From Soonwooa sp023440705 (lineage in GTDB: Bacteria; Bacteroidota; Bacteroidia; Flavobacteriales; Weeksellaceae), in assembly GCA_023440705.1 (NCBI GenBank), contig JAEXRP010000030.1:1-64000 (forward strand): a stretch of 64,000 nucleotides of DNA, given 5' to 3'. Under the pieces are notes generated by a model. The model saw only the letters and a list, made by a program, of their open reading frames with translations, made no database searches and was not told where the DNA came from. Each line of letters begins with the position of its first letter. The stretch's first letter is position 1. A program made the position numbers and the translations under genes. Below are positions 8,943-16,485 of the stretch, piece after piece.

Positions 8943-9698
8943 ATGGCAAGACAAAAAGGTATTATCAAAATAGATGGTACGATAGGCGATATCACGTTTT
9001 ATCGCAGTAAAGATGGCTATATGGCCAGAGAAAAAGGCGGTGTGTCGGGTGACCGCATTATGAATGATCCAGCATTTCAGCGTACCCGAGAGAATGGCGC
9101 TGAGTTTGGGCGTGCTGGGAAGGCCGGAAAAATTTTAAGAAATTCTATTCAGAATCTTTTGCGTAGTGCGAAAGATACGAGGATGGTAGGACGCTTAACT
9201 AAGGCTATGGTAAAGGTTATCCAGATGGATGCTGTTAACCCCCGTGGTCTTCGCAATGTCATTGATGGCGAAGCTGAGCTTTTGGAAGGTTTTGAATTTA
9301 ATATTAATGGTAAGCTTAGTACGACATTGTTTGCGCCTTCTACAAAGACCTTGGATCGTGTTAGTGGGAATGCAAAGATTGATATTCCTGCCTTTGTACC
9401 CACGGACAACATTATTGCACCTGGAGGAAGTACGCATTATAAGATTGTAGGTGCTGGCATGGAGATCGACTTTGAGGGAGGTACTTATGTTTGTGTTCAG
9501 TCGGAAACTGCTATGCAGACCTTGGACAATGTGCTGACTACGGCTATAGAACTGGACCATGCTTTGCCCCCTAACAGTACACATCCTTTGTTTCTGGTAT
9601 TGGGGATTTCGTTTTATCAGGAGGTGAATGGTGAGCATTATGTTTTGAAGAATGGCTCTTATAATGCTTTGCAAATTGTTAAGGTTGTTGGAACATAA
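8943..9698 (+). CDS. Conserved hypothetical protein, first gene of a four-gene cassette
   Basis: The 251-aa protein opens with MARQKGIIKIDGTIGDITFY and has no signal peptide or membrane helix. The N-terminal third is basic and rich in Arg/Gly (AREKGGVSGDRIMNDPAFQR, GRAGKAGKILRNS). The C-terminal half is beta-rich and acidic. I recall similar proteins as conserved hypotheticals in flavobacteria but know no function. The basic N-terminus and beta-rich C-terminus would suit a structural protein, which is only a guess. The gene is followed at 13 bp by the DUF5675 gene and three further tightly spaced cistrons. Confidence 0.75.
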   Translation: MARQKGIIKIDGTIGDITFYRSKDGYMAREKGGVSGDRIMNDPAFQRTRENGAEFGRAGKAGKILRNSIQNLLRSAKDTRMVGRLTKAMVKVIQMDAVNPRGLRNVIDGEAELLEGFEFNINGKLSTTLFAPSTKTLDRVSGNAKIDIPAFVPTDNIIAPGGSTHYKIVGAGMEIDFEGGTYVCVQSETAMQTLDNVLTTAIELDHALPPNSTHPLFLVLGISFYQEVNGEHYVLKNGSYNALQIVKVVGT

Positions 9699-9711
9699 TA
9701 TAGATACAGTT

Positions 9712-10107
9712 ATGGAACTACAATTAATTAGAAGTTATCTCGCTAATGGCACCAATGGTTGCTTATATTATAATGGTCGAGAGCTTTGTAAAAGTATTGA
9801 GCTGGCATGGCATGACAATGCTCGTCGTCGTTCCTGCATTCCAGAAGGTCTCTATCGTTTAAGTAAACGTTACAGTTCGCGACATGGTTGGCATTTTCAG
9901 GTTTTGAATGTCCCAAACAGGCATTTGATTTTGTTACATCCAGCTAATAACGCGTTACGTGAACTTTTAGGTTGTATTGCTCCTGTCACAGGTTTTACAG
10001 GAGAAGGCAAGGGCTATTCTTCGCGACTAGCTATGCAAAGATTGAAAGATCTTCTTTTTCCGATGATGGATCAAGGACAAGTTGTGCAATTATTAATAAG
10101 TTCTTAG
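9712..10107 (+). CDS. DUF5675 family protein
   Basis: I place the start at ATG 9712 (MELQLIRSYLANGTNG), because an earlier in-frame ATG at 9652 would overlap the previous gene by 47 bp. The 131-aa product has the DUF5675 layout: a short strand, a C-I-P-E-G-x-Y-x-L motif (residues 43-51), VPNRHLILLHPAN (about 67-79), and a GCIAPVTGF segment (about 87-95) with a conserved Cys. The fold has been likened to cysteine-dependent murein-acting enzymes, and family members occur in phage-like loci, but the biochemical role is not established. Two tiny membrane-protein genes follow directly. Confidence 0.8.
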   Translation: MELQLIRSYLANGTNGCLYYNGRELCKSIELAWHDNARRRSCIPEGLYRLSKRYSSRHGWHFQVLNVPNRHLILLHPANNALRELLGCIAPVTGFTGEGKGYSSRLAMQRLKDLLFPMMDQGQVVQLLISS

Positions 10108-10109
10108 TG

Positions 10110-10328
10110 ATGAAACAAATTATAGAACGTATACAGTCACCCACGCCTAAATTTTTTCGCTATATTCGAAATGTGGGGTTGGCGTTAACGGCGATAAGTG
10201 CAGTTGTTAGTACGGCGCCTATCAGTCTTCCGTTGATCGTTGTCCAAGTGGCAGGTTACCTAGCGGTCGCAGGAGGTATAGCGAGTGCTATTAGTCAGAC
10301 TGTTGTTGAACATGAAGAAGAGGAGTAA
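10110..10328 (+). CDS. Small membrane protein, 72 aa
   Basis: The start at ATG 10110 lies 2 bp after the DUF5675 stop; the frame stays open upstream of it but overlaps that gene. The product has an amphipathic N-terminus (MKQIIERIQSPTPKFFRYIR), then a long hydrophobic stretch (about residues 21-63) that could form two helices, and an acidic tail HEEEE. Size and layout are holin-like, but holins share no sequence motif. Its stop overlaps the next start (TAATG), which indicates translational coupling. Confidence 0.72.
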   Translation: MKQIIERIQSPTPKFFRYIRNVGLALTAISAVVSTAPISLPLIVVQVAGYLAVAGGIASAISQTVVEHEEEE

Positions 10329-10519
10329 TGCATGGGGATGTTTATCAACGGGCAAGTGCTTTGTTTGGAATGGGCTTGGTTATGCTGATACATTTTGAAG
10401 AGCATGAGATTTTGAAGACTGTATTATTAGCTGGTTTGGGAGGCGGATCTAGTTATTTGGTTAGCCAGCTGGTAAGGAATCTTATAAGTTATATAAGATG
10501 TAGAATGAAACGGAAATAA
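10328..10519 (+). CDS. Small membrane protein, 63 aa
   Basis: The start codon ATG 10328 shares its A with the stop of the previous gene. The product has a weak hydrophobic segment (residues 9-22), a second one (about 29-50) and a strongly basic tail RCRMKRK. Together with the 72-aa protein it makes a pair of small membrane proteins after a possible cell-wall-active protein, an arrangement reminiscent of lysis modules. It is the last gene before a clear terminator. Confidence 0.68.
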   Translation: MHGDVYQRASALFGMGLVMLIHFEEHEILKTVLLAGLGGGSSYLVSQLVRNLISYIRCRMKRK

Positions 10520-10533
10520 GTTATTAAATAGAG

Positions 10534-10562
10534 AGCTGTAGCATTGGTTGCAGCTTTTTTTG
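10534..10562 (+). terminator. Rho-independent terminator of the four-gene cassette
   Basis: A 9-bp stem (AGCTGTAGC / GTTGCAGCT, with two G-U wobbles in RNA) around a 4-nt loop is followed by seven T. It lies 14 bp after the last stop codon. Confidence 0.85.
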
Positions 10563-10569
10563 TTTATTA

Positions 10570-10639
10570 GTTATTAGTTATGAGTTATGAGTTATGAGTT
10601 ATGAGTTATGAGTTATGAGTTATGAATTATGAGTTAGGA
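10570..10639. repeat. Heptanucleotide array, unit GTTATGA, 10 units
   Basis: Ten 7-bp units occur. Seven are exact GTTATGA; the edges carry GTTATTA, ATTATGA and GTTAGGA. The array begins right after the cassette terminator. Confidence 0.93.
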
Positions 10640-11305
10640 TAGACGATTAAGGGATTGTTTTTTCTATATGGTAATTTTAATTCCTAGGTCGGTTTTGCGG
10701 TTCGTCACCTCGAGTGCGGCTGAAGGCCGTGTATCGAGAGGTTTTTTATTTCTGTTTCGTTCTTTTACTTCTGCATTTTTTGTTATTTTTTATGGAATCA
10801 GTGAATCTCCTTCGTGGATTTTGACTTCGTCGAACCACTACGTTAGGTTTAACTCACTTTAGTCGTTGAACCGCTTCGCTAGGTTTCTTGATACAAAGGT
10901 TACAAAAGATCAAGGCTCTATTTTTTTTAGCTAAAAATAATTTTCATCCGCTAAAATTTCTAAAATTGACTCCTTTTTGTTTATTGTTTTTTTATGAGTC
11001 GTCGAACCGCTTTTCTAAGTCGTTTCTCTAACTTTTGCCTTGATGCAAAAGTTACAAAAGATCAAGGCTTTAAACTTTTTCGCTATAAATTTTCCTAATT
11101 CGCTAAAAACTTTAAAACTCGTGCCATGGCTTTGGCAAGAGCTTACTCAAACAGTAAACTTTTTTACGCTCATTATTAAAATTTATTTTACGCTAAAAGT
11201 TTAGAGGCCGATGAAAGGGGTGTTTTTGGTTTGTTAGATGAGGTTTTTGAAATTTGGAATTTGGAATTAGGACTTATTAGTTATGAATTATGAGTTAGGA
11301 TTGAT
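10640..11305. repeat. Gene-poor zone with two copies of a dispersed intergenic repeat
   Basis: No convincing gene is present. Two related blocks occur at about 10860-10985 and 10990-11130. Both contain GTTACAAAAGATCAAGGCT, followed by a run ending in CGCTAAAA and TTTAAAA-type words. A short word of the form AACC-RCTWCGYTA-GGTT occurs at about 10830 and 10866, and again near 19214, always beside such sequence. These look like members of an interspersed intergenic repeat family; a genome-wide count would be needed to prove it. Confidence 0.6.
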
Positions 11306-11361
11306 GATGTAAGATGTAAGATGTAAGATGTAAGATGTAAGATGTAAGATGTACGATGTAG
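11306..11361. repeat. Heptanucleotide array, unit GATGTAA, 8 units
   Basis: Six exact GATGTAA units are followed by GATGTAC and GATGTAG. The array is preceded by ATTATGA and GTTAGGA heptamers. It shares its right flank (GATTGACGAATTGGGACTTA) with the longer array at 11814-11897. Confidence 0.93.
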
Positions 11362-11378
11362 GATTGACGAATTGGGAC

Positions 11379-11455
11379 TTAGTCGATTTTGGTGTAGGCG
11401 AGGCCAGTGTAGTTGTAGAAGTTTTGGATGCTGTCCTGATTTGTTGGAATGATCT
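11379..11455 (-). pseudogene. Detached C-terminal tail of the 80-aa DNA-binding-like gene, copy A
   Basis: On the minus strand this segment encodes a diverged copy of the last 20 or so residues of the intact gene at 11915-12157 (SIQ-F-YTGLAYTK pattern, tail ending altered). Upstream sequence to about 11550 is shared with copy B but not with the intact gene. No start codon is available in frame. Confidence 0.6.
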
Positions 11456-11550
11456 TTTAACGCAAGGATAGACGATGGATATTTTCGATGAACTGTGTTA
11501 TTTTTAAGGAAAACAAAGACGTGAAACTTCAATTCGGGATACAAGGTTGT

Positions 11551-11578
11551 GTTATGAGTTATTAGTTATGAGTTATGA
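11551..11578. repeat. Short heptanucleotide array, GTTATGA type
   Basis: Four 7-bp units (GTTATGA, GTTATTA, GTTATGA, GTTATGA) lie directly between gene-tail copies A and B. Confidence 0.85.
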
Positions 11579-11660
11579 GTTAGTCGATGGTGAATTCGAT
11601 GACTTTGGTGTAGGCGTGGCCAGTGTAGTTGTAGAAGTTTTGGATGCTGTTCTGATTTGT
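11579..11660 (-). pseudogene. Detached C-terminal tail of the 80-aa DNA-binding-like gene, copy B
   Basis: The minus strand reads SIQNFYNYTGHAYTKVIEF then TID and stop, closely matching the end of the intact protein (SIQDFCHYTGLAYTKVIEF then IID). The frame is closed by a stop about 32 codons upstream of its end. Sequence from about 11579 to 11766 is a near-duplicate of 11380-11550. Confidence 0.75.
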
Positions 11661-11766
11661 TGGAATGATCTTTTAACGCAAGGGTAGACGAGGGATATTT
11701 TCGATGAATTGTGTTATTTTTAAGGAAAGCAAAGGCGTGAAACTTCAATTCGGAATACAAGGTTGT

Positions 11767-11897
11767 GTTATTAGTTATGAATTATGAATTATGAGTTATG
11801 AGTTAGGATTGATGATGTAAGATGTAAGATGTAAGATGTAAGATGTAAGATGTAAGATGTAAGATGTAAGATGTACAATGTCAGATGTACGATGTAG
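11767..11897. repeat. Compound heptanucleotide array: GTTATGA/ATTATGA block, then GATGTAA block
   Basis: Six units of the TTATGA type (11767-11808) are joined by five bases to twelve units of the GATGTAA type (11814-11897). The last four of these are GATGTAC, AATGTCA, GATGTAC and GATGTAG. Two different heptamers in one locus keep the same period. Confidence 0.93.
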
Positions 11898-11914
11898 GAT
11901 TGACGAATTGGGAC

Positions 11915-12157
11915 TTAGTCGATGATGAATTCGATGACTTTGGTGTAGGCGAGGCCAGTGTAGTGGCAGAAGTCTTGGATGGAAACGAGGTGGTGCTCGG
12001 GCATGTTGAAATGGATTCTTATCTTGTGAATTAAGGCGCGACTGTAGCGCTCACTTTTACCCGTGATGCGCTGTATATCTTTTGGATAGATGCATAGTCT
12101 TGTAGGATGCGCTTTCATGATGCTGATTTGAAAGCTAAGTTGGGACTTCCGCGCCAT
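11915..12157 (-). CDS. Small DNA-binding-like protein, 80 aa
   Basis: The product is basic and compact. It contains PTRLCIYPKDIQRITGKSERYSRALIHKIR (about residues 17-46) followed by HLVSIQDFCHYTGLAYTKVIEFI. This pattern (pressed IYPKDI..ITGKSER..., then ...F..YTGL...V..F) is a common small conserved protein of Bacteroidota and looks like two helix-turn-helix-like units. A direct role in DNA binding is inferred. A 9-bp inverted repeat sits just upstream of its start, which would suit autoregulation. Two detached copies of its tail lie downstream at 11379 and 11579. Confidence 0.75.
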   Translation of the reverse strand: MARKSQLSFQISIMKAHPTRLCIYPKDIQRITGKSERYSRALIHKIRIHFNMPEHHLVSIQDFCHYTGLAYTKVIEFIID

Positions 12158-12160
12158 ATT

Positions 12161-12190
12161 CTTTCGGTAGTTCTTCGGTAGTACCGAAAG
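12161..12190. promoter_or_regulatory. Inverted repeat upstream of the 80-aa gene, probable operator
   Basis: Perfect 9-bp arms CTTTCGGTA (12161-12169) and TACCGAAAG (12182-12190) begin 4 bp upstream of the start codon at 12157. A third TTCGGTA half-site lies in between. On the minus strand there is no T-run after it, so an operator fits better than a terminator. Confidence 0.6.
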
Positions 12191-12376
12191 ATTTTTTGTG
12201 TTGTGAATAGTTTGATTATGAATAATTAGTACTAAAAGAGAATTTAAAATATAGTTCTGCCTTTGTTAGTTCTCTCGAAAAGTTTAGGAAAAGTATGATA
12301 GATTAAAATAAAAGTTTAGTAAATTGGACGTTTTTTAATGGGTTTAAAATCCTTAATCTAATACCGTATACTTTCA

Positions 12377-12508
12377 ATGTCAGAAGAGCAAAAGAAGATT
12401 TTAGAGTAACAGCTCTAGAATATCACCAATACGTTACTTGGTAAAATGAATGCCGATGAATTCCGAGATTATATTTGGGGATTTATTTTTTACAAATATT
12501 TGGCATAA
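12377..12508 (+). pseudogene. N-terminal remnant of a type I HsdM methyltransferase
   Basis: From ATG 12377 the frame reads MSEEQKKILE, stop, QL, stop, then NITNTLLGKMNADEFRDYIW and GFIFYKYLA before TAA at 12506-12508. This is the well-known HsdM opening (LEQQLWNIAN.LRGKM.ADEFRDYILGFIFYKYL). It has two internal stops and loss of everything after about residue 43. It shows that a different type I system once occupied this spot. Confidence 0.85.
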
Positions 12509-12559
12509 ACATATGGTAAAGCGCGAGTGCGGACAGAATGCGTTTTTCCAATAGTGATT

Positions 12560-12986
12560 TTTTCATTACATTTCCTAAACCGCTATAATAGATTAAGACA
12601 TTGATTGGGAATATCTTTTCAATAGAACCATATTTTTGTTCGATTGAACGATTCCTTCTGATACTTGTTCTCCGCTAAGTACTCTGTATTTGAGTTTCTG
12701 TGTTGCTTTTTCAGTACTTCTCTGCATTAATATAGTCTTTCTTAAATTCAGCAGATGTAGTTGTTTGTTCAAGGATTTCTTCTAAACATATTTCATATTC
12801 GATAGAAAAACCGAACTTGGATTTTTCATCCTGATAACAATCGCTGAAAATTTGAGCAATTACTTCCAAAATGCTTAAGTTTTTCGAACCATTGATACCA
12901 ATCAGAATAGAAGCATATTTCTTGAAGTTGATAGTAAAGTCTTTAAGTAGCTTGTAATTGTTGATATACAATGATGTTATCTTCAT
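12560..12986 (-). pseudogene. Truncated AAA/SMC-like ATPase, N-terminal piece with damaged Walker A
   Basis: From ATG 12986 the frame gives 91 aa starting MKITSLYINNYKLLKDFTI, very like the start of the 699-aa ATPase next door (MKITKLHIYNYKNLNVEL). Where that protein has GNNGSGKSNILEAI, this one reads GINGSKNLSILEVIAQIF, so the P-loop GxxxxGKS is destroyed. The frame stops at 12711. Further homologous sequence (FPINVLIYYSGLGN, matching LPKQIVALYSGEEN) appears downstream in a shifted frame near 12580-12620. It is a dead paralogue of the neighbouring gene. Confidence 0.75.
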
Positions 12987-13032
12987 TTTTTACGAATTAT
13001 TATTGTTTGTTCAATTTTTTGAACTTATTCTG

Positions 13033-15132
13033 CTATTTTCCTCTGATAGTTTTAAGAGGGTTGTTGTTATCTTTGATTAACCAATATTCCCAACCATTCA
13101 TATTTCCACCTGTTGCATAATTAATTGCACTTGAAACAGAATTGAATTCTTTGTCAGTATTTAAAATCCAATAATCTTTTTGTAATTCAGCTATTTTCTT
13201 TAATTCTTTGTTTCTTTCAGTTTTTGGTCCGTAACTATCAACAACATTAATGGATAATTTACTCCCTGTTTTAATTGTTATTTTCTTCTCATTGTAATAA
13301 TATGCATTTACTTCTGTATTTCTTCGAGCTGTATAAATTTCAACGTATTTTTCTACACTTGGAGGGCTTTCTTTTGATGCTTCAGGAGTCTGTTGTTTTT
13401 TCTTTTCTTCCTTAGTTCCTTTTATTAAGCTATTTCTATACTCGGAAATTTCCAAAATTAAATCAAGCAATGCTCTAAAGTTTTTAAAATCTTCTACGTT
13501 GAAAGTTTGAGAATTCTCACTCAAAATATTCTTGGCTTGTTCTTTTATTCCTTTTGTAATTTCATCAATAGATTTATTCTTTAAGTGTCCCAAGGCATTC
13601 TGTGTAGCTGACTGTATAGCTTCTTCAAATTTCTCTAGTTCATATAAAGTTTCAATGGTACAATCACAAGTAATGTCATTTGGCTTTGGTAATTTTATTG
13701 CAAAATAGCTGTTGTTTTCTTTACCATTATTTTCTTTCAGCTTTTTAAAATTGTCTTTTACTTTTTCAAAACCACTATTGAAGGATTTTTCTCCTGCTCC
13801 ATCATTATCATAAACTCCAATGTAAAGTTTGTCCGTGTAAAAATCACTTTCATACAAACCACTTAAAAAAGGTTGAATTTTTGTTTCACCATTCAACACA
13901 AAGCATTGAAAGGCCAATTGAGGATAATCTCCTTTTAATGCTTCAAAAGCATTATGAATATGGATTTTATCGTGTTTACCTTCTACAAGTAAAATAATTG
14001 GCTTTTTTGATGCAATAAAAGCATTTTGCTGAAACTTGTTCCAAAATTCTCCTGATACATTTTCTAAAATTTCTTGCTTTTTATGATGCACCAAATTACC
14101 TGTATTCAACATAAAAAGGCTCTCTTCTTCTAATGTATCCGTGAGTGTAGGGGAATGTGTTGTTAGTATTACCTGTCTTGTATCTAAGTATTCTTTGAAT
14201 ACGTTCTTAATTTGAATTTTGTTACTTAAATGTATATGGGCATCAGGTTCGTCTAATAAAAACAAACTATCCTCTAAACCGGCAAATTCCAAAGCGGCTT
14301 TGATTAATAACATTTTCTTTTCTCCTTCGCTGAAATCCTCAATGTCTAAGTTGTAATCATTGTACTTAATGGTAATGTTTTCCAGCATTTTCTTTTTGTC
14401 AGGAGTAAATGCCAGATAAAGGTATTTGTAAATCTCATCAAGCGGGAAAGGACATTCAGAAATTATTTTCTTCAATTCATCAATACTATATTCACTTTTT
14501 TTGTCTATTAAATTGATGAAAGTTTTAACGGAGCTATTGGTGTAATTAGCATAATTAGCTGTTTTAAAATCAAATTTTATGGAGTTGATTTTATTAATAC
14601 CGAGCGTCTGTTCGCAAAACGTTTTGGTATCAGGAGCATCGGAAATTAATAGACAGAGCAATGAGATGTGCCAGTAAAACTTGTTGATGTAAAGCATTTT
14701 AGGAACAATATTATACTCTCCCAAGCCACTTGTTTCAGACTTATTAATATTGTTGACATAAGCCATATATAGTGGTTCATACGATTTTTTCCATAACCTG
14801 TTTTCTTCACCACTATATAGTGCAACAATTTGTTTCGGCAAGAACTGCTGAATATCTGCACGTGGATTATTATCAACTTTAAAATGTATAGTTGAATTTT
14901 TCTTTTCGATGCAAACTGTTTGATTTCCTCCGAATTTATATTCGATCAGAAAATTGAAAGGGATATCTTTCTCTTTTTTCTGGAACAGGTGAAAGAAAAT
15001 AGTACTAATCGCCTCTAATATGTTGCTTTTCCCGCTACCGTTGTTGCCTATCAAAGCAATGATGCTCGAAGTATTGGTTAATTCGACATTTAGATTTTTG
15101 TAATTGTATATATGGAGTTTGGTTATCTTCAT
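13033..15132 (-). CDS. OLD-like ATPase with TOPRIM nuclease domain, third gene of the RM operon
   Basis: The 699-aa protein starts with an SMC/RecF-like ATPase domain: Walker A GNNGSGKS at residues 29-36, ABC signature DFSEGEKK near 265-272, Walker B LFLLDEPDAHIHL near 285-297, and a switch TTHSPT near 323. A TOPRIM domain follows: ILLVEGKHD near residue 378 supplies the glutamate and IGVYDNDGAG near 440 the DxD. Such proteins (OLD family; GajA of Gabija is an example) are ATP-controlled nucleases. The last 150 residues are unfamiliar. The gene starts 3 bp after the hsdS stop, so it belongs to the same transcript. Its role in restriction is inferred, not shown. Confidence 0.85.
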   Translation of the reverse strand: MKITKLHIYNYKNLNVELTNTSSIIALIGNNGSGKSNILEAISTIFFHLFQKKEKDIPFNFLIEYKFGGNQTVCIEKKNSTIHFKVDNNPRADIQQFLPKQIVALYSGEENRLWKKSYEPLYMAYVNNINKSETSGLGEYNIVPKMLYINKFYWHISLLCLLISDAPDTKTFCEQTLGINKINSIKFDFKTANYANYTNSSVKTFINLIDKKSEYSIDELKKIISECPFPLDEIYKYLYLAFTPDKKKMLENITIKYNDYNLDIEDFSEGEKKMLLIKAALEFAGLEDSLFLLDEPDAHIHLSNKIQIKNVFKEYLDTRQVILTTHSPTLTDTLEEESLFMLNTGNLVHHKKQEILENVSGEFWNKFQQNAFIASKKPIILLVEGKHDKIHIHNAFEALKGDYPQLAFQCFVLNGETKIQPFLSGLYESDFYTDKLYIGVYDNDGAGEKSFNSGFEKVKDNFKKLKENNGKENNSYFAIKLPKPNDITCDCTIETLYELEKFEEAIQSATQNALGHLKNKSIDEITKGIKEQAKNILSENSQTFNVEDFKNFRALLDLILEISEYRNSLIKGTKEEKKKQQTPEASKESPPSVEKYVEIYTARRNTEVNAYYYNEKKITIKTGSKLSINVVDSYGPKTERNKELKKIAELQKDYWILNTDKEFNSVSSAINYATGGNMNGWEYWLIKDNNNPLKTIRGK

Positions 15133-15135
15133 AGT

Positions 15136-16485
15136 TTAGCGAAATATTGTTTGCTCGAATTCCGTTTTTGCATGAGCCTTTAATTGCCCTATTTTTTCCT
15201 GTATTTTTTTTACCTTGGTTTTGATATTATCTATATACTTAGATATATTTACCTGCATATCAATATTAGGCAAAGGAATTACAACTTCTCGTATTTCGCC
15301 TAGATGAAGATTAGGCACGCCTATACCAATCAATCTTGAAGAGAATTGAATTCTTGCAATATCAGAGTTTATTAAATGTAATAAGTACCTTGGAAATATG
15401 CTTTTTCTATCAGGTTTCAACAAGGCTAAACTTACATAAATTGAAAATTCTCGATCGTCATCAACAATTGCAGCAATACCTGTAGTACCATTTTTAGCTA
15501 AAAGTATATCATCAATCTCGGGTTTTACTCTTTTTATATATTCTAAATGAGCCTCTTTAGAAACATATTTTACATCAGTCCAGTCTATTATTTCTTTAGT
15601 TACATTTTTAGCCGAAAGAAAAATAATTCCATTATCAAAATATTTTGGTGTTTGATGAGTTCCATCAGTAATTAGAGTGCATATAGAATTTAATGATGTT
15701 AAATCATATTTATAAGAATTTATAGTGTTTTTCTTAAATATATCATCTATCGACCATTTATCAATATTACTAAAGTCAATTGTTTGAATTCCCTTTTTCA
15801 TTCCCGAACCTAATTTTTTATATACTCCCAATGCTTCAAACAAGTACTCTTCAATTTCACTTTCTAAATCATTGGCTTGCTTACTTAGGTTTTGGGCTTC
15901 TTCGATTTTGCTATAATAATTTTTTACAATTTTTTCCTGCTCTTCAATATTTGGTAATGGAATTCTTTGATTTAAGAACATATCCATATCCATTCTTTGC
16001 CTATTTGTAGTTCCACTACTACAACTTTGGGCAAATCCTATGAACTCTGTTGTTGTAGTTATTAGCAGTAAAAATCGAGGGTTTATCTTCTTGGTATCAA
16101 CATCATATAATGGGAAATCATTAGTAACTATTGCACCGTTAAGAACTTCGGGAATTATACCAAATGCCCCATTACGTGCATCAATTTTAGAAACAATAAA
16201 TTGTCCTGACTTTACTAAGTATTGCTTTTTTGTTCCAATATTTATCCCTTTTTGCTTATCTCTTAAAAACACTCCATTATTATTGATTCTAACAGTTACC
16301 CGTTTATAAGTTATATCATCATCAATATTTATAACATTTCTATTCTTTATCAAAAAATCTCCGATTCTTGATAATGAAAATTGATTAGAATAATTAAAAG
16401 TAGCATCAAGCAAACCTGGTACACTCCAATTGTCTAATCGAAGAAGGTCTATATAACTTAAATATATTTTTTCCGCTACCGGCAT
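15136..16485 (-). CDS. Restriction-modification specificity subunit (HsdS type)
   Basis: The 449-aa protein has the two-fold layout of HsdS. Target recognition domain 1 (about residues 1-180) and a conserved helix with QEKIVKNYYSKIEEAQNLSK (about 183-202) come first. Domain 2 (about 240-400) and a second helix ending in KTEFEQTIF follow. The two half-sites should define a split recognition sequence that cannot be read from the protein. Its start codon overlaps the stop of the upstream MR gene by one base, so the two are translationally coupled. It guides the methyltransferase, and probably the nuclease, to DNA. Confidence 0.9.
   Translation of the reverse strand: MPVAEKIYLSYIDLLRLDNWSVPGLLDATFNYSNQFSLSRIGDFLIKNRNVINIDDDITYKRVTVRINNNGVFLRDKQKGINIGTKKQYLVKSGQFIVSKIDARNGAFGIIPEVLNGAIVTNDFPLYDVDTKKINPRFLLLITTTTEFIGFAQSCSSGTTNRQRMDMDMFLNQRIPLPNIEEQEKIVKNYYSKIEEAQNLSKQANDLESEIEEYLFEALGVYKKLGSGMKKGIQTIDFSNIDKWSIDDIFKKNTINSYKYDLTSLNSICTLITDGTHQTPKYFDNGIIFLSAKNVTKEIIDWTDVKYVSKEAHLEYIKRVKPEIDDILLAKNGTTGIAAIVDDDREFSIYVSLALLKPDRKSIFPRYLLHLINSDIARIQFSSRLIGIGVPNLHLGEIREVVIPLPNIDMQVNISKYIDNIKTKVKKIQEKIGQLKAHAKTEFEQTIFR

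Noticed and set aside
9195..9674. Long minus-strand open frame (159 codons) opposite the 251-aa gene
   Set aside because: It lies fully antisense to a gene with better composition and operon context, and its translation has no recognisable feature.
9972..10109. Upstream extension of the 72-aa membrane protein
   Set aside because: It would overlap the DUF5675 gene by 136 bp; ATG 10110 gives a normal small membrane protein 2 bp after the stop.
8943..10519. Part of a prophage
   Set aside because: No capsid, tail, terminase or replication genes are nearby, so a prophage cannot be supported.
11281..11760. Two minus-strand frames of 87 and 64 codons in the repeat zone
   Set aside because: They read through heptamer repeats and the wrong frame of duplicated gene tails; the meaningful frame is the short tail of the 80-aa gene.
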